From Haloactinomyces albus (lineage in GTDB: Bacteria > Actinomycetota > Actinomycetes > Mycobacteriales > Pseudonocardiaceae): 64,000 bases of DNA. The DNA lies in the NCBI RefSeq assembly GCF_031458135.1, contig NZ_JAVDXW010000001.1:3348001-3412000 (forward strand), in the 5' to 3' direction. Below, one piece after another: positions 25,542 to 38,013 of this stretch. Within the stretch, counting starts at the first letter, position 1. Each line of letters opens with the position of its first letter. A program made the position numbers and the translations under genes. Under the pieces are notes generated by a model. It was given only the letters and a program-made list of their open reading frames with translations. It did not search any database and was not told the origin of the DNA.

Positions 25542-26477
25542 GTGTCGGTGACCACGGCCGGGGCGCGCGCCACAGGGACGTCGGACAAGGAGCAGGAGTT
25601 GATCGAGCTCGACGGGCAACAGTGGGTCCAGGAAACGCTGGGCGCCGATATGCGGCGCCTTTGGCGGGTGGACGAGGTGTTGTGGGAGGGCGATACCGCC
25701 TATCAGCACGTGCTGATCGGCCGCACCGGGCAGGGAATCTCCCTGTTCTGCGACAACGATCGCCAGAGCACCGAGTTCTCGCAGATCGTCTACCACGAGG
25801 CGATGATGGTGCCGGGCTTTCTGCTGGCCGAGAAGGTCGACAGCGTCCTGATCGTCGGGTCCAGTGAGGGCGTGGCGAGCAGGATGGCCGTCGATGCCGG
25901 GGCCAGCCGCGTGGATCATGTCGACATCGACCAGGAGTGCGTCCGCGCTTGCGCCGAACACCTGCCGTATGGCTACACCCCGGCCGAGCTGGCCGAGGTG
26001 GAGCAGGGCGAGGGGCCGGTCCGGCTGCACTATGCGGACGGGTGGAGCTTCCTGGACCAGGCACTCGGTCGGGGGGACCGCTACGATCTGATCGTGGTCG
26101 ACCTGCCCGACGAGAGTGCGGATGAGGCCGACAGCCAGCACAACCGGTTGTACGGGGTTGATTTCATCCGTCGCTGCCATGCGGTCCTCTCCCCCGGCGG
26201 AGTCGTCGGATTCCAGGCGGGCAGTCCCACGGTGTGGCGCAACACCACGCTCGTGCGGGCCTACAACCGCTTCCGATCCGTGTTCGACACCGTGACGTAC
26301 TTCGGTTCGGACGAGCACGAGTGGGCGTTCCTGTTCGGACGGGTCGAGCAACTCGACGATCCGATCAACGTCATGCTCGATGCGCTGCCGCAGTGCTCGT
26401 ACGAGCCGGTCTCGGTGGACGATGCCAGCCTGATCGGTTCCACGGTGCCGCCGTACTCGGTGCGTCACCAGGATTAG
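25542..26477 (+). CDS. speE: spermidine synthase (polyamine aminopropyltransferase)
   Basis: 311 residues from GTG 25542. Beta-barrel N-terminal part with Q-H-V-L-I-G and L-F-C-D-N-D-R-Q-S-T-E-F, then a Rossmann domain: L-I-V-G-S-S-E-G-V-A replaces the usual G-G-G-D-G; D-H-V-D-I-D-Q-E near 127 binds the nucleoside; D-L-I-V-V-D-L-P-D-E is the catalytic Asp region; Y-H-E-A-M precedes. The changed glycine loop and D-L-P-D-E in place of D-S-T-D-P mark it as a divergent member. Third gene of the polyamine operon. Confidence 0.88.
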   Translation: MSVTTAGARATGTSDKEQELIELDGQQWVQETLGADMRRLWRVDEVLWEGDTAYQHVLIGRTGQGISLFCDNDRQSTEFSQIVYHEAMMVPGFLLAEKVDSVLIVGSSEGVASRMAVDAGASRVDHVDIDQECVRACAEHLPYGYTPAELAEVEQGEGPVRLHYADGWSFLDQALGRGDRYDLIVVDLPDESADEADSQHNRLYGVDFIRRCHAVLSPGGVVGFQAGSPTVWRNTTLVRAYNRFRSVFDTVTYFGSDEHEWAFLFGRVEQLDDPINVMLDALPQCSYEPVSVDDASLIGSTVPPYSVRHQD

Positions 26478-26486
26478 AGCGCGGCC

Positions 26487-26520
26487 GGGTTGGTCGATTT
26501 CTCGAGAAATTGACCAACCC
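26487..26520. terminator. bidirectional terminator between convergent speE and speE-like genes
   Basis: Seventeen-base arms centred on CTCGAG (26501-26506) pair with a single mismatch and no spare loop bases apart from the centre. Located 9 bases after the speE stop and 21 bases from the stop of the opposing gene. Confidence 0.75.
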
Positions 26521-26541
26521 ACCCACTTCCCTGCGGAAAGG

Positions 26542-27240
26542 TCATCGCCCGCCGCGCCTGCCGACGTAGAGGTGATACGTCGTCGGATGACCGCCGAGGG
26601 TCACCGGAATGGTCAACTCCTCCACCGCTGCGAATACTTCCCGCATGACCGTGTCGAGCTCGGGTGCAGGATCGGCGGACCAGATCGCAGTGATCCCGTG
26701 CGGTGCCAGAGTCCTGTGGCAGGCAGTGAGGAAGTCGCGGCGATACACCGCAGCGTTGGCCTCGTAAACCAGGTAGCCGGGACCGTTGTCGACGTCGAGC
26801 AGAATGGCCTCCCACGAGGAGGAGACCTGCTCGGCGATGATGTCGGTGATCTCTCCGGTTACGAGTTCGACGCGCTCATCTCCGATCGCCGCCGCCGTAT
26901 CCGGAACGAATCCCCGACGGTGCCAGTCGACGAGCGCAGGCTCGATCTCGGCCACGAGCACCCGGGTGACCCGGCGGTCGGCCAGCACCTCCCGCAGCGT
27001 GAATCCGAGGCCGAGACCGCCGATCAGCGTCCGCACCGGTGCCGTTCCCGACCGGACGTGGGCAGCAGCGTAGTAGGCGTCGAGGGTCGTCGTCGCCAGC
27101 AGCCGCTCCGTCGACGTGTGCACGGTGTCCATCACGAACACCCCGTTGACCCGTAGCTCCAGCGCCCCGTCTCCGCTGCGCCGGGTCAGGACGATCTCGC
27201 CGCGCTCCGAAACCGCACGTGCCACCCGGCCACTGTCCAT
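26542..27240 (-). CDS. second spermidine-synthase-like methyltransferase-fold protein
   Basis: 232 residues from ATG 27240 (AAGGAG upstream). Begins with a short beta hairpin region (E-L-R-V-N-G-V-F-V-M-D-T), then L-I-G-G-L-G-L-G-F-T-L-R near 72, V-A-E-I-E-P-A-L near 94 and A-I-L-L-D-V-D-N-G-P near 143: the spermidine synthase fold with the D-V-D-N-G-P motif of SpeE-like proteins of unknown substrate. No N-terminal barrel of full size. Follows the unknown 381-aa gene by 44 bases, so the pair likely form an operon. Confidence 0.8.
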   Translation of the reverse strand: MDSGRVARAVSERGEIVLTRRSGDGALELRVNGVFVMDTVHTSTERLLATTTLDAYYAAAHVRSGTAPVRTLIGGLGLGFTLREVLADRRVTRVLVAEIEPALVDWHRRGFVPDTAAAIGDERVELVTGEITDIIAEQVSSSWEAILLDVDNGPGYLVYEANAAVYRRDFLTACHRTLAPHGITAIWSADPAPELDTVMREVFAAVEELTIPVTLGGHPTTYHLYVGRRGGR

Positions 27241-27284
27241 TTCTCGGCTCCTTCGTCGGATCCGGGTATCCGGGGGCAGTGACT

Positions 27285-28430
27285 TCAGGGAAGGTAGGGG
27301 TGCAGTCCGTCGGAATTCTCGAACGGCTCTTGTGCCCGCACCTGGAACCACTGCTCGAAGGCGAGCCCGCGCACGCGCAACGCATCCTCGACCTCGATGA
27401 TGCGGGCCTGCGATATCTCGGTGGAAGGCTCATCGAATTCGGCACCGGAGACCAGTGGGAAATCCACCTCGTAAAGCTCCTCGTGACCGGTATCGGCGAA
27501 AGCACGACCGGTGAAGGTGGCGAACAGGGGCTCGCTTTGCTCCCACTCCAGCAGTTCGGCCGCTTCCAGCACCACCCGCGCCTCATTGACCAACAAGCGC
27601 AACGCGAGGGACTCGGCGACACAGCGGGGTGGTGTCCAGGATCGTTCGGTCAGCCTGGCCGCAACCGCCGCCGACGACAGCAGCAGTGCACGGGTGAACC
27701 GCGAATCGTAGCGGTGTTGGTAGCAGGGCGGCAGCTCCTCCAGCACCAGCAACCCGACGGCCTCGCGCACGGTGGCGTCGTTGATGGTCAGTGCGAGTTC
27801 GTCGTAGAAGAGCTCGTCGGTGACCACGCTCACGGCGTGGATCAGCGCGCCCGCGGCCAACCGGGTGGTTTCCTGGTCTGCCTCGCCGGAGGGCGCGAAG
27901 GCGGTCGAGTCGAACGCGCGCAGCCGGGGAGCGAGCTCGATCAACCTGTCCCGCCAGCTTCCGCCGTCCGGTGCGGCGGTGCCCGGCATGGAAGTCTCCG
28001 AGTCCCCCAGAGCTTCGTCGACCGCGGCTTCCAGGGCTGCCTCGATCTCGTCCCGAGGCTCCTCGGAACTTCCGGAAGCCGCCGCGAGGCTCTGATTGAA
28101 CTCGTCCTCGGTGATGCGGACCTCGGACTGCGCGACGGTCCAGTTCACGAGCTGCTCACTCTCACCGATCAACTCGTCGAGTACCTGCGCCGCGGCCTCC
28201 TCGGCGGCACGCAGCGAGGGGGCGTCCAGCGCGAGCATGACCGTCACGCCTTCGGCGGAAGCGTTGATCCGGTAATCCAGGACGTCGATTTCCTCGCTTT
28301 CCGGACCTGTGACGCCTTCGACCTGGCCGAGTTGACGGTCGAGCAGAGATACCACTCCTTCCTGCTGCAGCTCGTCCAATACCGTGGCCTGAACCGGCGG
28401 TTGAAGGGCCGCCGTGACTACGTAATCCAC
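27285..28430 (-). CDS. hypothetical protein of 381 residues, unknown
   Basis: Starts at GTG 28430 (GAAAGGCG upstream). The first 45 residues and a following stretch (D-V-L-D-Y-R-I-N-A-S-A-E-G-V-T-V-M-L-A-L-D-A) look like a small alpha/beta domain repeated in weak form; a helical Glu-rich middle follows, and the C-terminal half (L-I-E-L-A-P-R-L-R-A onward) is helical with R-S-W-T-P-P-R-C-V-A-E-S-L-A-L-R. No signal peptide, membrane span or known catalytic motif. Not recognised. Divergent from ribokinase; likely co-transcribed with the SpeE-like gene. Confidence 0.7.
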   Translation of the reverse strand: MDYVVTAALQPPVQATVLDELQQEGVVSLLDRQLGQVEGVTGPESEEIDVLDYRINASAEGVTVMLALDAPSLRAAEEAAAQVLDELIGESEQLVNWTVAQSEVRITEDEFNQSLAAASGSSEEPRDEIEAALEAAVDEALGDSETSMPGTAAPDGGSWRDRLIELAPRLRAFDSTAFAPSGEADQETTRLAAGALIHAVSVVTDELFYDELALTINDATVREAVGLLVLEELPPCYQHRYDSRFTRALLLSSAAVAARLTERSWTPPRCVAESLALRLLVNEARVVLEAAELLEWEQSEPLFATFTGRAFADTGHEELYEVDFPLVSGAEFDEPSTEISQARIIEVEDALRVRGLAFEQWFQVRAQEPFENSDGLHPYLP

Positions 28431-28545
28431 CCTGTTTCGCCTTTCGACCGGTTGTCGGGCATGGTACGTGTTCACCGATGCGTTCGTTGCACTACGGCTC
28501 ACCGATACGGACTCACCGCTATCGGCAATCGCGAGGGGGATGATC

Positions 28546-29469
28546 ATGGATGGTGCGGCACCGACCGTGACGGTGTTCGGAAGCTGCAATATGGATCTGG
28601 TTGCCTATGTCGAGATTCCGCCACGAAGCGGGGAAACCGTGCATGGGCGGGAATTCCGGGCCGTTCCCGGCGGCAAGGGGGCCAACCAGGCCATCGCGGC
28701 CGCACGGGTCGGAGCACACACCGCCATGATCGGGGCCGTGGGTACCGACGAATTCGGAGCCACGATCGGTGAGGCCCTGCGGGAATGTGCAGTGGACATC
28801 CGTGGATTACGCGAGGTCTCGGGGCATAGCGGTACCGCACACATCGTGGTTGATGACGAGGGTGGGAACTCGATCATCGCGATCCCGGCGGCGAATGGAA
28901 CCGTCACTTCGCTGGCGCCCGGTGACGAGGAACGGATCGCCGCTTCGCGGAGCCTGCTGCTGCAGTTGGAGATCCCGCTCGAGGGAGTGGTTGCTGCGGC
29001 CGAATCAGCCCGGCGCAACGACGTTCCGGTCGTGCTGACCCCGGCGCCCGCGGTGGAGCTCCCCGCGAGCGTCCTGTCCCACATCGACCTATTGGTACCG
29101 AACGAGCACGAGGCCGCCGTGCTGACCGGGTGTCACGAGCCGGAACGGGCGATGCGAGTTCTGCTGGAGCAGGTTCCCGAAGTCGTGATCACGATGGGTG
29201 ATCGCGGATCGTTCTACGGCAACAGAGCCGGCGACCGCATCGACATGCCCGCTTACCCGGTGCGAGCAGTCGACACCACTGCCGCGGGAGACACTTTCGT
29301 CGGAGTGCTCAGTGCCGCCGTGGCCGCGGGGGCGGAAAGACGAGAAGCTCTGCGGCGAGCCGCTGCGGCCTCGGCATTGTCCGTGCAGCGAAATGGTGCG
29401 AGCAGTTCGATGCCGACAGGACGGGAAGTGAATGATTTCCTGGCTGCCACGGCACACGATCAGGAATGA
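28546..29469 (+). CDS. PfkB family sugar kinase, ribokinase-like
   Basis: 307 residues from ATG 28546 (GAGGGGG six bases before; the ATG at 28540 overlaps that site). N-terminal G-S-C-N-M-D-L near residue 12, P-G-G-K-G-A-N-Q-A near 42, and the C-terminal PfkB signature D-T-T-A-A-G-D-T-F-V-G near 247 with catalytic Asp. Matches ribokinase: ribose to ribose-5-phosphate with ATP. No transporter beside it. Confidence 0.9.
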   Translation: MDGAAPTVTVFGSCNMDLVAYVEIPPRSGETVHGREFRAVPGGKGANQAIAAARVGAHTAMIGAVGTDEFGATIGEALRECAVDIRGLREVSGHSGTAHIVVDDEGGNSIIAIPAANGTVTSLAPGDEERIAASRSLLLQLEIPLEGVVAAAESARRNDVPVVLTPAPAVELPASVLSHIDLLVPNEHEAAVLTGCHEPERAMRVLLEQVPEVVITMGDRGSFYGNRAGDRIDMPAYPVRAVDTTAAGDTFVGVLSAAVAAGAERREALRRAAAASALSVQRNGASSSMPTGREVNDFLAATAHDQE

Positions 29470-29540
29470 TGACGTTCGGTGTCCTGCCGGATGCAGGATG
29501 CGCATACAAGTGCTGCTTGTCCGCTCCGGATGGTTCCGGA

Positions 29541-29588
29541 CACGGGCGGCCGGGATATGTGCTCGGGGCCGAAACCCGACCGCCCGTG
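29541..29588. terminator. bidirectional terminator between ribokinase and lsr2
   Basis: Arms 29541-29554 and 29575-29588 form a 14-bp stem with one mismatch, loop 20 bases. Lies between two convergent genes, 14 bases from the Lsr2 stop. Confidence 0.7.
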
Positions 29589-29602
29589 CGGCAATGGTCG
29601 CT

Positions 29603-29983
29603 TTACTGCGCCTTGTCGTAAGCGTCGACGATCTCCGCAGGAATGCGACCGCGATCGGAAACCTGCATGCCCTGCTGCCTGGCCCATTCCCGAATGGCCT
29701 GATTGCGTTCGCGGTCAGCCGTATTGGGAGCCGAGGTCGGCTTGGCGGACTTGGCTGCCTTGCCTGCCTTGGCCTCTTTGCCCGCTTTGCCGCCGCTACG
29801 CTTGCGACCACCGGTCCGACGGCTGCTGGCGACATAGGATGCCAATGCATCACGGAGCTCGGCGGCGTTGTCGGCCGACAGGTCAATCGCGTAGTTGACG
29901 CCGTCCAGGCCGAACTCGACGGTGGACTCGGCTTCCGAACCGTCGACGTCGTCCACGAGTTGAACGGTGACCTTCTGCGCCAC
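29603..29983 (-). CDS. lsr2: Lsr2 nucleoid-associated protein
   Basis: 126 residues from GTG 29983 (GAGGT upstream). N-terminal dimerisation domain ([31 protein letters not shown]), a Lys/Ala-rich linker, and the C-terminal DNA-binding domain with the AT-hook-like R-G-R ([11 protein letters not shown]). Bridges AT-rich, often foreign DNA and silences it. Divergent from a paralogue that lacks the DNA-binding half. Confidence 0.95.
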   Translation of the reverse strand: MAQKVTVQLVDDVDGSEAESTVEFGLDGVNYAIDLSADNAAELRDALASYVASSRRTGGRKRSGGKAGKEAKAGKAAKSAKPTSAPNTADRERNQAIREWARQQGMQVSDRGRIPAEIVDAYDKAQ

Positions 29984-30391
29984 TGGTGAACCTCGATTCC
30001 GGATCGCTTTTTTCGGTCGCCATACACCTTACGACGAACAGCGCGAGAACAATAAACGAGTACTGCGATATTGCGCCGGTGGCTGCCCGCATGGACGGCG
30101 CCGACCGTGTCGGAAGCCGGAGTATCCTGGCGGTGCCGAGATATTGCGTGAGATTGCTCGCTTCATTCCGGTCGTCGCCATCGGTAGTTTCGTCCGGTTG
30201 AAGACCCGACCGTAAGTTGCTCGTTGGGTAGTGGGCGGCGTTCACGGGTGCTTCACGGTCGGCTGTGTGCTTGTTCTATCGTGGAGTACGAGACACCTGC
30301 GAGGCGACGTGATATAACGGAACCAGGATTGCAGGAGTCTCGCCTGCAAGTGTCGCGGATCGAGACGGGCACGTTCCCGAGACAGGTGATC
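29984..30391. promoter_or_regulatory. 408-bp divergent region between lsr2 and its paralogue
   Basis: No gene seen. It is more AT-rich than its surroundings, as expected of an Lsr2 target. On the plus strand TATAAC (30313-30318) preceded 17 bases earlier by GAGACA (30290-30295) is a credible promoter for the paralogue. Two imperfect copies of a gagatattgcg-like word (around 30066 and 30139) are present. Confidence 0.4.
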
Positions 30392-30877
30392 ATGGCCGAG
30401 CGGATTCAGGTCGAACTCGTCGACGACATCGACGGGTCCCGAGCGCAGCAGACAGTCACATTCGCGTTGGACGGCGTCGCGTATGAAATCGACCTGAGCG
30501 AACGACACGCCCAACAGTTGCGTGCGGTGTTCGCGCGCTATATCGAACGTGCCAGAACCGCAGAGCAGACCTCGCGTAAGACTCGTCAGCAAGAGCAGGA
30601 AGAGCGCCGGGCACGGCAGACGAACCGCCAGCTCACCGAGCAGATCCGCGGAGCAGCGCAGCGCTCTCGTGACCGTATGAACGAGCAGGCGCAGGCCAAG
30701 GCTGCCGCCAAGCAGGATTCCTCCGAAGGCGGAAAGGCCGAGGAGGAGTTCGTGGCGCAGGAAGAGGAGCCCACGCTGTTCAGTCAGCACGAAAGCTCCG
30801 AGCGGAAAACGGACGAGTCCGCCGACGCGCGGGTTCCTGCCGTCTCCCTGCCGCACTTCCTGTCGGCAGCGGACTGA
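30392..30877 (+). CDS. Lsr2-like protein with N-terminal dimerisation domain only
   Basis: 161 residues from ATG 30392 (AGGTG upstream). Residues 1-50 (A-E-R-I-Q-V-E-L-V-D-D-I-D-G-S-R-A, V-T-F-A-L-D-G-V-A-Y-E-I-D-L) match the Lsr2 dimerisation domain closely. After that comes a long charged Gln/Arg/Glu-rich predicted coiled coil (about 55-115) and an acidic tail; the R-G-R DNA-binding domain is missing. It can be expected to form mixed oligomers with Lsr2 and thereby modulate silencing; this is inference. Confidence 0.85.
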   Translation: MAERIQVELVDDIDGSRAQQTVTFALDGVAYEIDLSERHAQQLRAVFARYIERARTAEQTSRKTRQQEQEERRARQTNRQLTEQIRGAAQRSRDRMNEQAQAKAAAKQDSSEGGKAEEEFVAQEEEPTLFSQHESSERKTDESADARVPAVSLPHFLSAAD

Positions 30878-30890
30878 GTCGGGGCGGCTG

Positions 30891-30947
30891 AAACAAGCTG
30901 CACCGCGCCAAAACAAGCCGCACCGCGCCAAGCAGGCACGGTGCGGC
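30891..30947 (+). terminator. direct repeat and hairpin after the Lsr2 paralogue
   Basis: Two 19-base copies of an aaacaagc(t/c)gcaccgcgcc word lie at 30891-30909 and 30911-30929, differing at one base. The second copy's gccgcaccg (30917-30925) pairs with cggtgcggc (30939-30947), giving a 9-bp stem, so only the second copy makes the terminator hairpin. Confidence 0.6.
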
Positions 30948-30974
30948 ACGGACTGCGGAAGCCGCTGTCTGCGG

Positions 30975-31193
30975 TCAGTCCTCGGCGCGGTGTCTGCGGC
31001 CACCGCTACGCCCGGACTTCTGTTGTGATTGGTCCTCGGCGTGTGTCGTCGATTGCTGCTCGGCCTGCTCGTTGAGCGAGGACACGAACTCGGGCGGGGC
31101 GCTCGTGTCCCAGTGGTCCGCTTCCGGATCGATCAGTGTCTTCTGCAGTTCGGTGTAAATCGGTGTCGAGTCCACTACTACCCCCGTTCTCAC
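30975..31193 (-). CDS. small hydrophilic hypothetical protein
   Basis: 72 residues from GTG 31193 (GGGAG 6 bases upstream). Acidic N-terminal half (V-D-S-T-P-I-Y-T-E-L-Q-K-T-L-I-D-P near 9-25) and a Gln/Arg-rich disordered tail ending R-R-H-R-A-E-D. No known domain. Start uncertain by a few codons. Convergent with the Lsr2 paralogue and divergent from the rRNA operon. Confidence 0.55.
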   Translation of the reverse strand: MRTGVVVDSTPIYTELQKTLIDPEADHWDTSAPPEFVSSLNEQAEQQSTTHAEDQSQQKSGRSGGRRHRAED

Positions 31194-31852
31194 GGTCAAC
31201 TCCCGAGATTACCCCCGCAGGACCGCAAGATCCGAAGGACGGCTGGTGATCACTCGAACGGCGGTCTCCCGTACGGCGGAGGCGCCGGCGCGGTCGCCAT
31301 GCGATCGGTATCTCCGTTGATGTGGTGTTAATGGGGGGTTGTGCTGGTGTTTTGTGGGTTGCGGGGGGTGGGTGTGCGGGGTGGGTTCGGGGATGTGTAA
31401 AGTTTTCGCTGTCAGCACGGAACGAGCCGGTGTGAGTCGGGTCGGGTGTTGGTGGGGTCGTGAAGTGATCTCCCACGTTGGTGGTGGAGTGAGCGGCCTT
31501 GCTCGGTCCGGGAAATTGGCCTTGGCGGGTTGCCCTGTGTGGGGCCTGTGCGGGGTTGTTTTCGGTCGGGTGGAATAATAGGTGAGCGGTTGCTGCGATT
31601 GTGTCCGTGTTCGGTGTTGCTTCGCTGGGTCTTGAGAGATGTGGGGCCCGGTTGTTGGGGTGGCATTCGGATGGGGTATAGTGGGTAGCCGCGATATCAT
31701 GAGGATGGCCTGCCGTGTGGTGGGTGTGTTCTTTGAGAACTCAACAGTGTGCCGATGGTTTTGTGTTTGATGCGGACCGTTTTTTCGGTTTTGTTTTTTT
31801 GGGGCATGCCCTGTTGTGGGGTGTGTTTCTGCTGGGGTTGTTGAATGATCCT
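31194..31852 (+). promoter_or_regulatory. rRNA operon promoter and leader region
   Basis: 659 bases without a gene and unusually G/T-rich on the plus strand. Best promoter: TTGGGG (31655-31660), 16-base spacer, TATAGT (31677-31682). A further TAATAG (31576-31581) could be an upstream -10. The leader holds TTTGAGAACT (31732-31741), a boxA-like antitermination element that is repeated in the 16S-23S spacer, and T-rich runs at 31778-31800. Confidence 0.65.
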
Positions 31853-36772
<4,920 letters not shown>

Positions 36773-36866
36773 CCAGGGTGCGCATCCACTATACGGATCT
36801 GAAACAACAACCACCCCCCATAAACTCCACACACTGGCCATGGGCTAGACTGTGTGGCCAGAACGA

Positions 36867-36983
36867 GTCGGTGGTCATAGCGGCGGGGACACGCCCGGTC
36901 CCATCCCGAACCCGGAAGCTAAGCCCGCCAGCGCCGATGGTACTGCACCCCCACGGGTGTGGGAGAGTAGGACACCGCCGACC
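36867..36983 (+). rRNA. 5S ribosomal RNA
   Basis: 117 bases. Terminal stem GTCGGTGGT with its partner ending CGCCGAC; the conserved CCCGAACCCGGAAGCTAAGCC and GGGAGAGTAGGACACCGCC segments are present. 94 bases after 23S. Confidence 0.95.
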
Positions 36984-36989
36984 CCCACT

Positions 36990-37044
36990 TCGGAGGGGCT
37001 GTGCACACCGCATTGCGCGGACTGCACAGCCCCTCCGATTTTTT
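36990..37044 (+). terminator. rRNA operon terminator
   Basis: Arms 36990-37005 and 37023-37038 form a 16-bp perfect stem with a 17-base loop, followed by a run of six T (37039-37044). It is the only terminator in the window with a clear T-run. Confidence 0.95.
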
Positions 37045-37193
37045 CACGTCCCGACCAAAACCGATTGCGAAGGCAACGGTACGGCGAGAACCTCGGCCGA
37101 TGAACGTCGAGCACCACGATTCGATGGATGTCGCCGAACTCGCTCTCGGATGGTGGGTGAGATGAGTCTCCGGCGATCCGTACCCTGACGCAC

Positions 37194-37946
37194 ATGGGTG
37201 GTGTGCGGATTCTCCTTGTCCAACCGTCCGAGCAGGGTCCTCCTCAACAGCTGGGGGAGTGGCTGACTGCGGCCGGTGCGGAACTTGACGTTGTCCTGCC
37301 CGCTGCACAGGAGCTGCCGGAGAGCGTGGATGCGTATTCGGCGCTGGTGGTGCTGGGCGGTGGGATGGGTGCGCTCGATGACCTCGAGTACCCGTGGCTC
37401 AGCGGTGTTCGAGCACTGTTGAGTCAGGCAGTCGGTCGACGGATGCCGGTGCTCGGCATATGCCTGGGGGCTCAGTTGCTGGCAGCGGCGACCGGAGGCC
37501 GGGTCAAACCGGTACGCGACGGCCCCGAAGTGGGCACGCTGCTGGTGGCCAAGCGTGATGCTGCTGCCGAGGACCTGCTATTGGGACCTCTGCCGCTGAC
37601 TCCCGACGTCTTGCAGTTCCACCGGGACGAAGTGGCCTCCCTGCCTCCGTCCGCGAAGCTGCTGGCTTCCTCGCCGAAGTGCGAGAATCAGGTATTTCGA
37701 GTGGGTGATTGGGCATATGGTCTGCAATTCCACATCGAGACGAGCACGGATACGGTTCTGGAGTGGGCGCGCGATATGCCCGATCTCGCCGAAACCGCTC
37801 GCTCCGGTCAGTTCGATCGTGATCACCTCGACGCCTTCCACGGTGATCTGGCCGAGACATGGCAGCCGGTGGTGGAGCGCTTCGTCGACCTGGCCGGGCA
37901 GTCCCCGGACGAACGTCCGGGCAGCCGCTCGCTGCCGCTCGTGTGA
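37194..37946 (+). CDS. class I glutamine amidotransferase family protein
   Basis: 250 residues. Catalytic triad visible: Cys90 in L-G-I-C-L-G-A-Q, His180 and Glu182 in G-L-Q-F-H-I-E-T. Stand-alone GATase1 of the GuaA-N-like type, acceptor unknown. TACCCT (37181-37186) sits 7 bases before ATG 37194 and no ribosome site is present, so probably leaderless. Next to glnE as in several actinomycetes, possibly linked to glutamine metabolism. Confidence 0.88.
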   Translation: MGGVRILLVQPSEQGPPQQLGEWLTAAGAELDVVLPAAQELPESVDAYSALVVLGGGMGALDDLEYPWLSGVRALLSQAVGRRMPVLGICLGAQLLAAATGGRVKPVRDGPEVGTLLVAKRDAAAEDLLLGPLPLTPDVLQFHRDEVASLPPSAKLLASSPKCENQVFRVGDWAYGLQFHIETSTDTVLEWARDMPDLAETARSGQFDRDHLDAFHGDLAETWQPVVERFVDLAGQSPDERPGSRSLPLV

Positions 37947-38013
37947 GCGTGATCGCAGGAGGTAAGTGCGGTGACGACTCGGCTCGGCCGACGTCACGGA
38001 TTACGGTTCGGAT

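Noticed and set aside
25224-26522. 432-residue frame on the minus strand
   Set aside because: Fully antisense to speD and speE, which have clear catalytic motifs; no recognisable protein.
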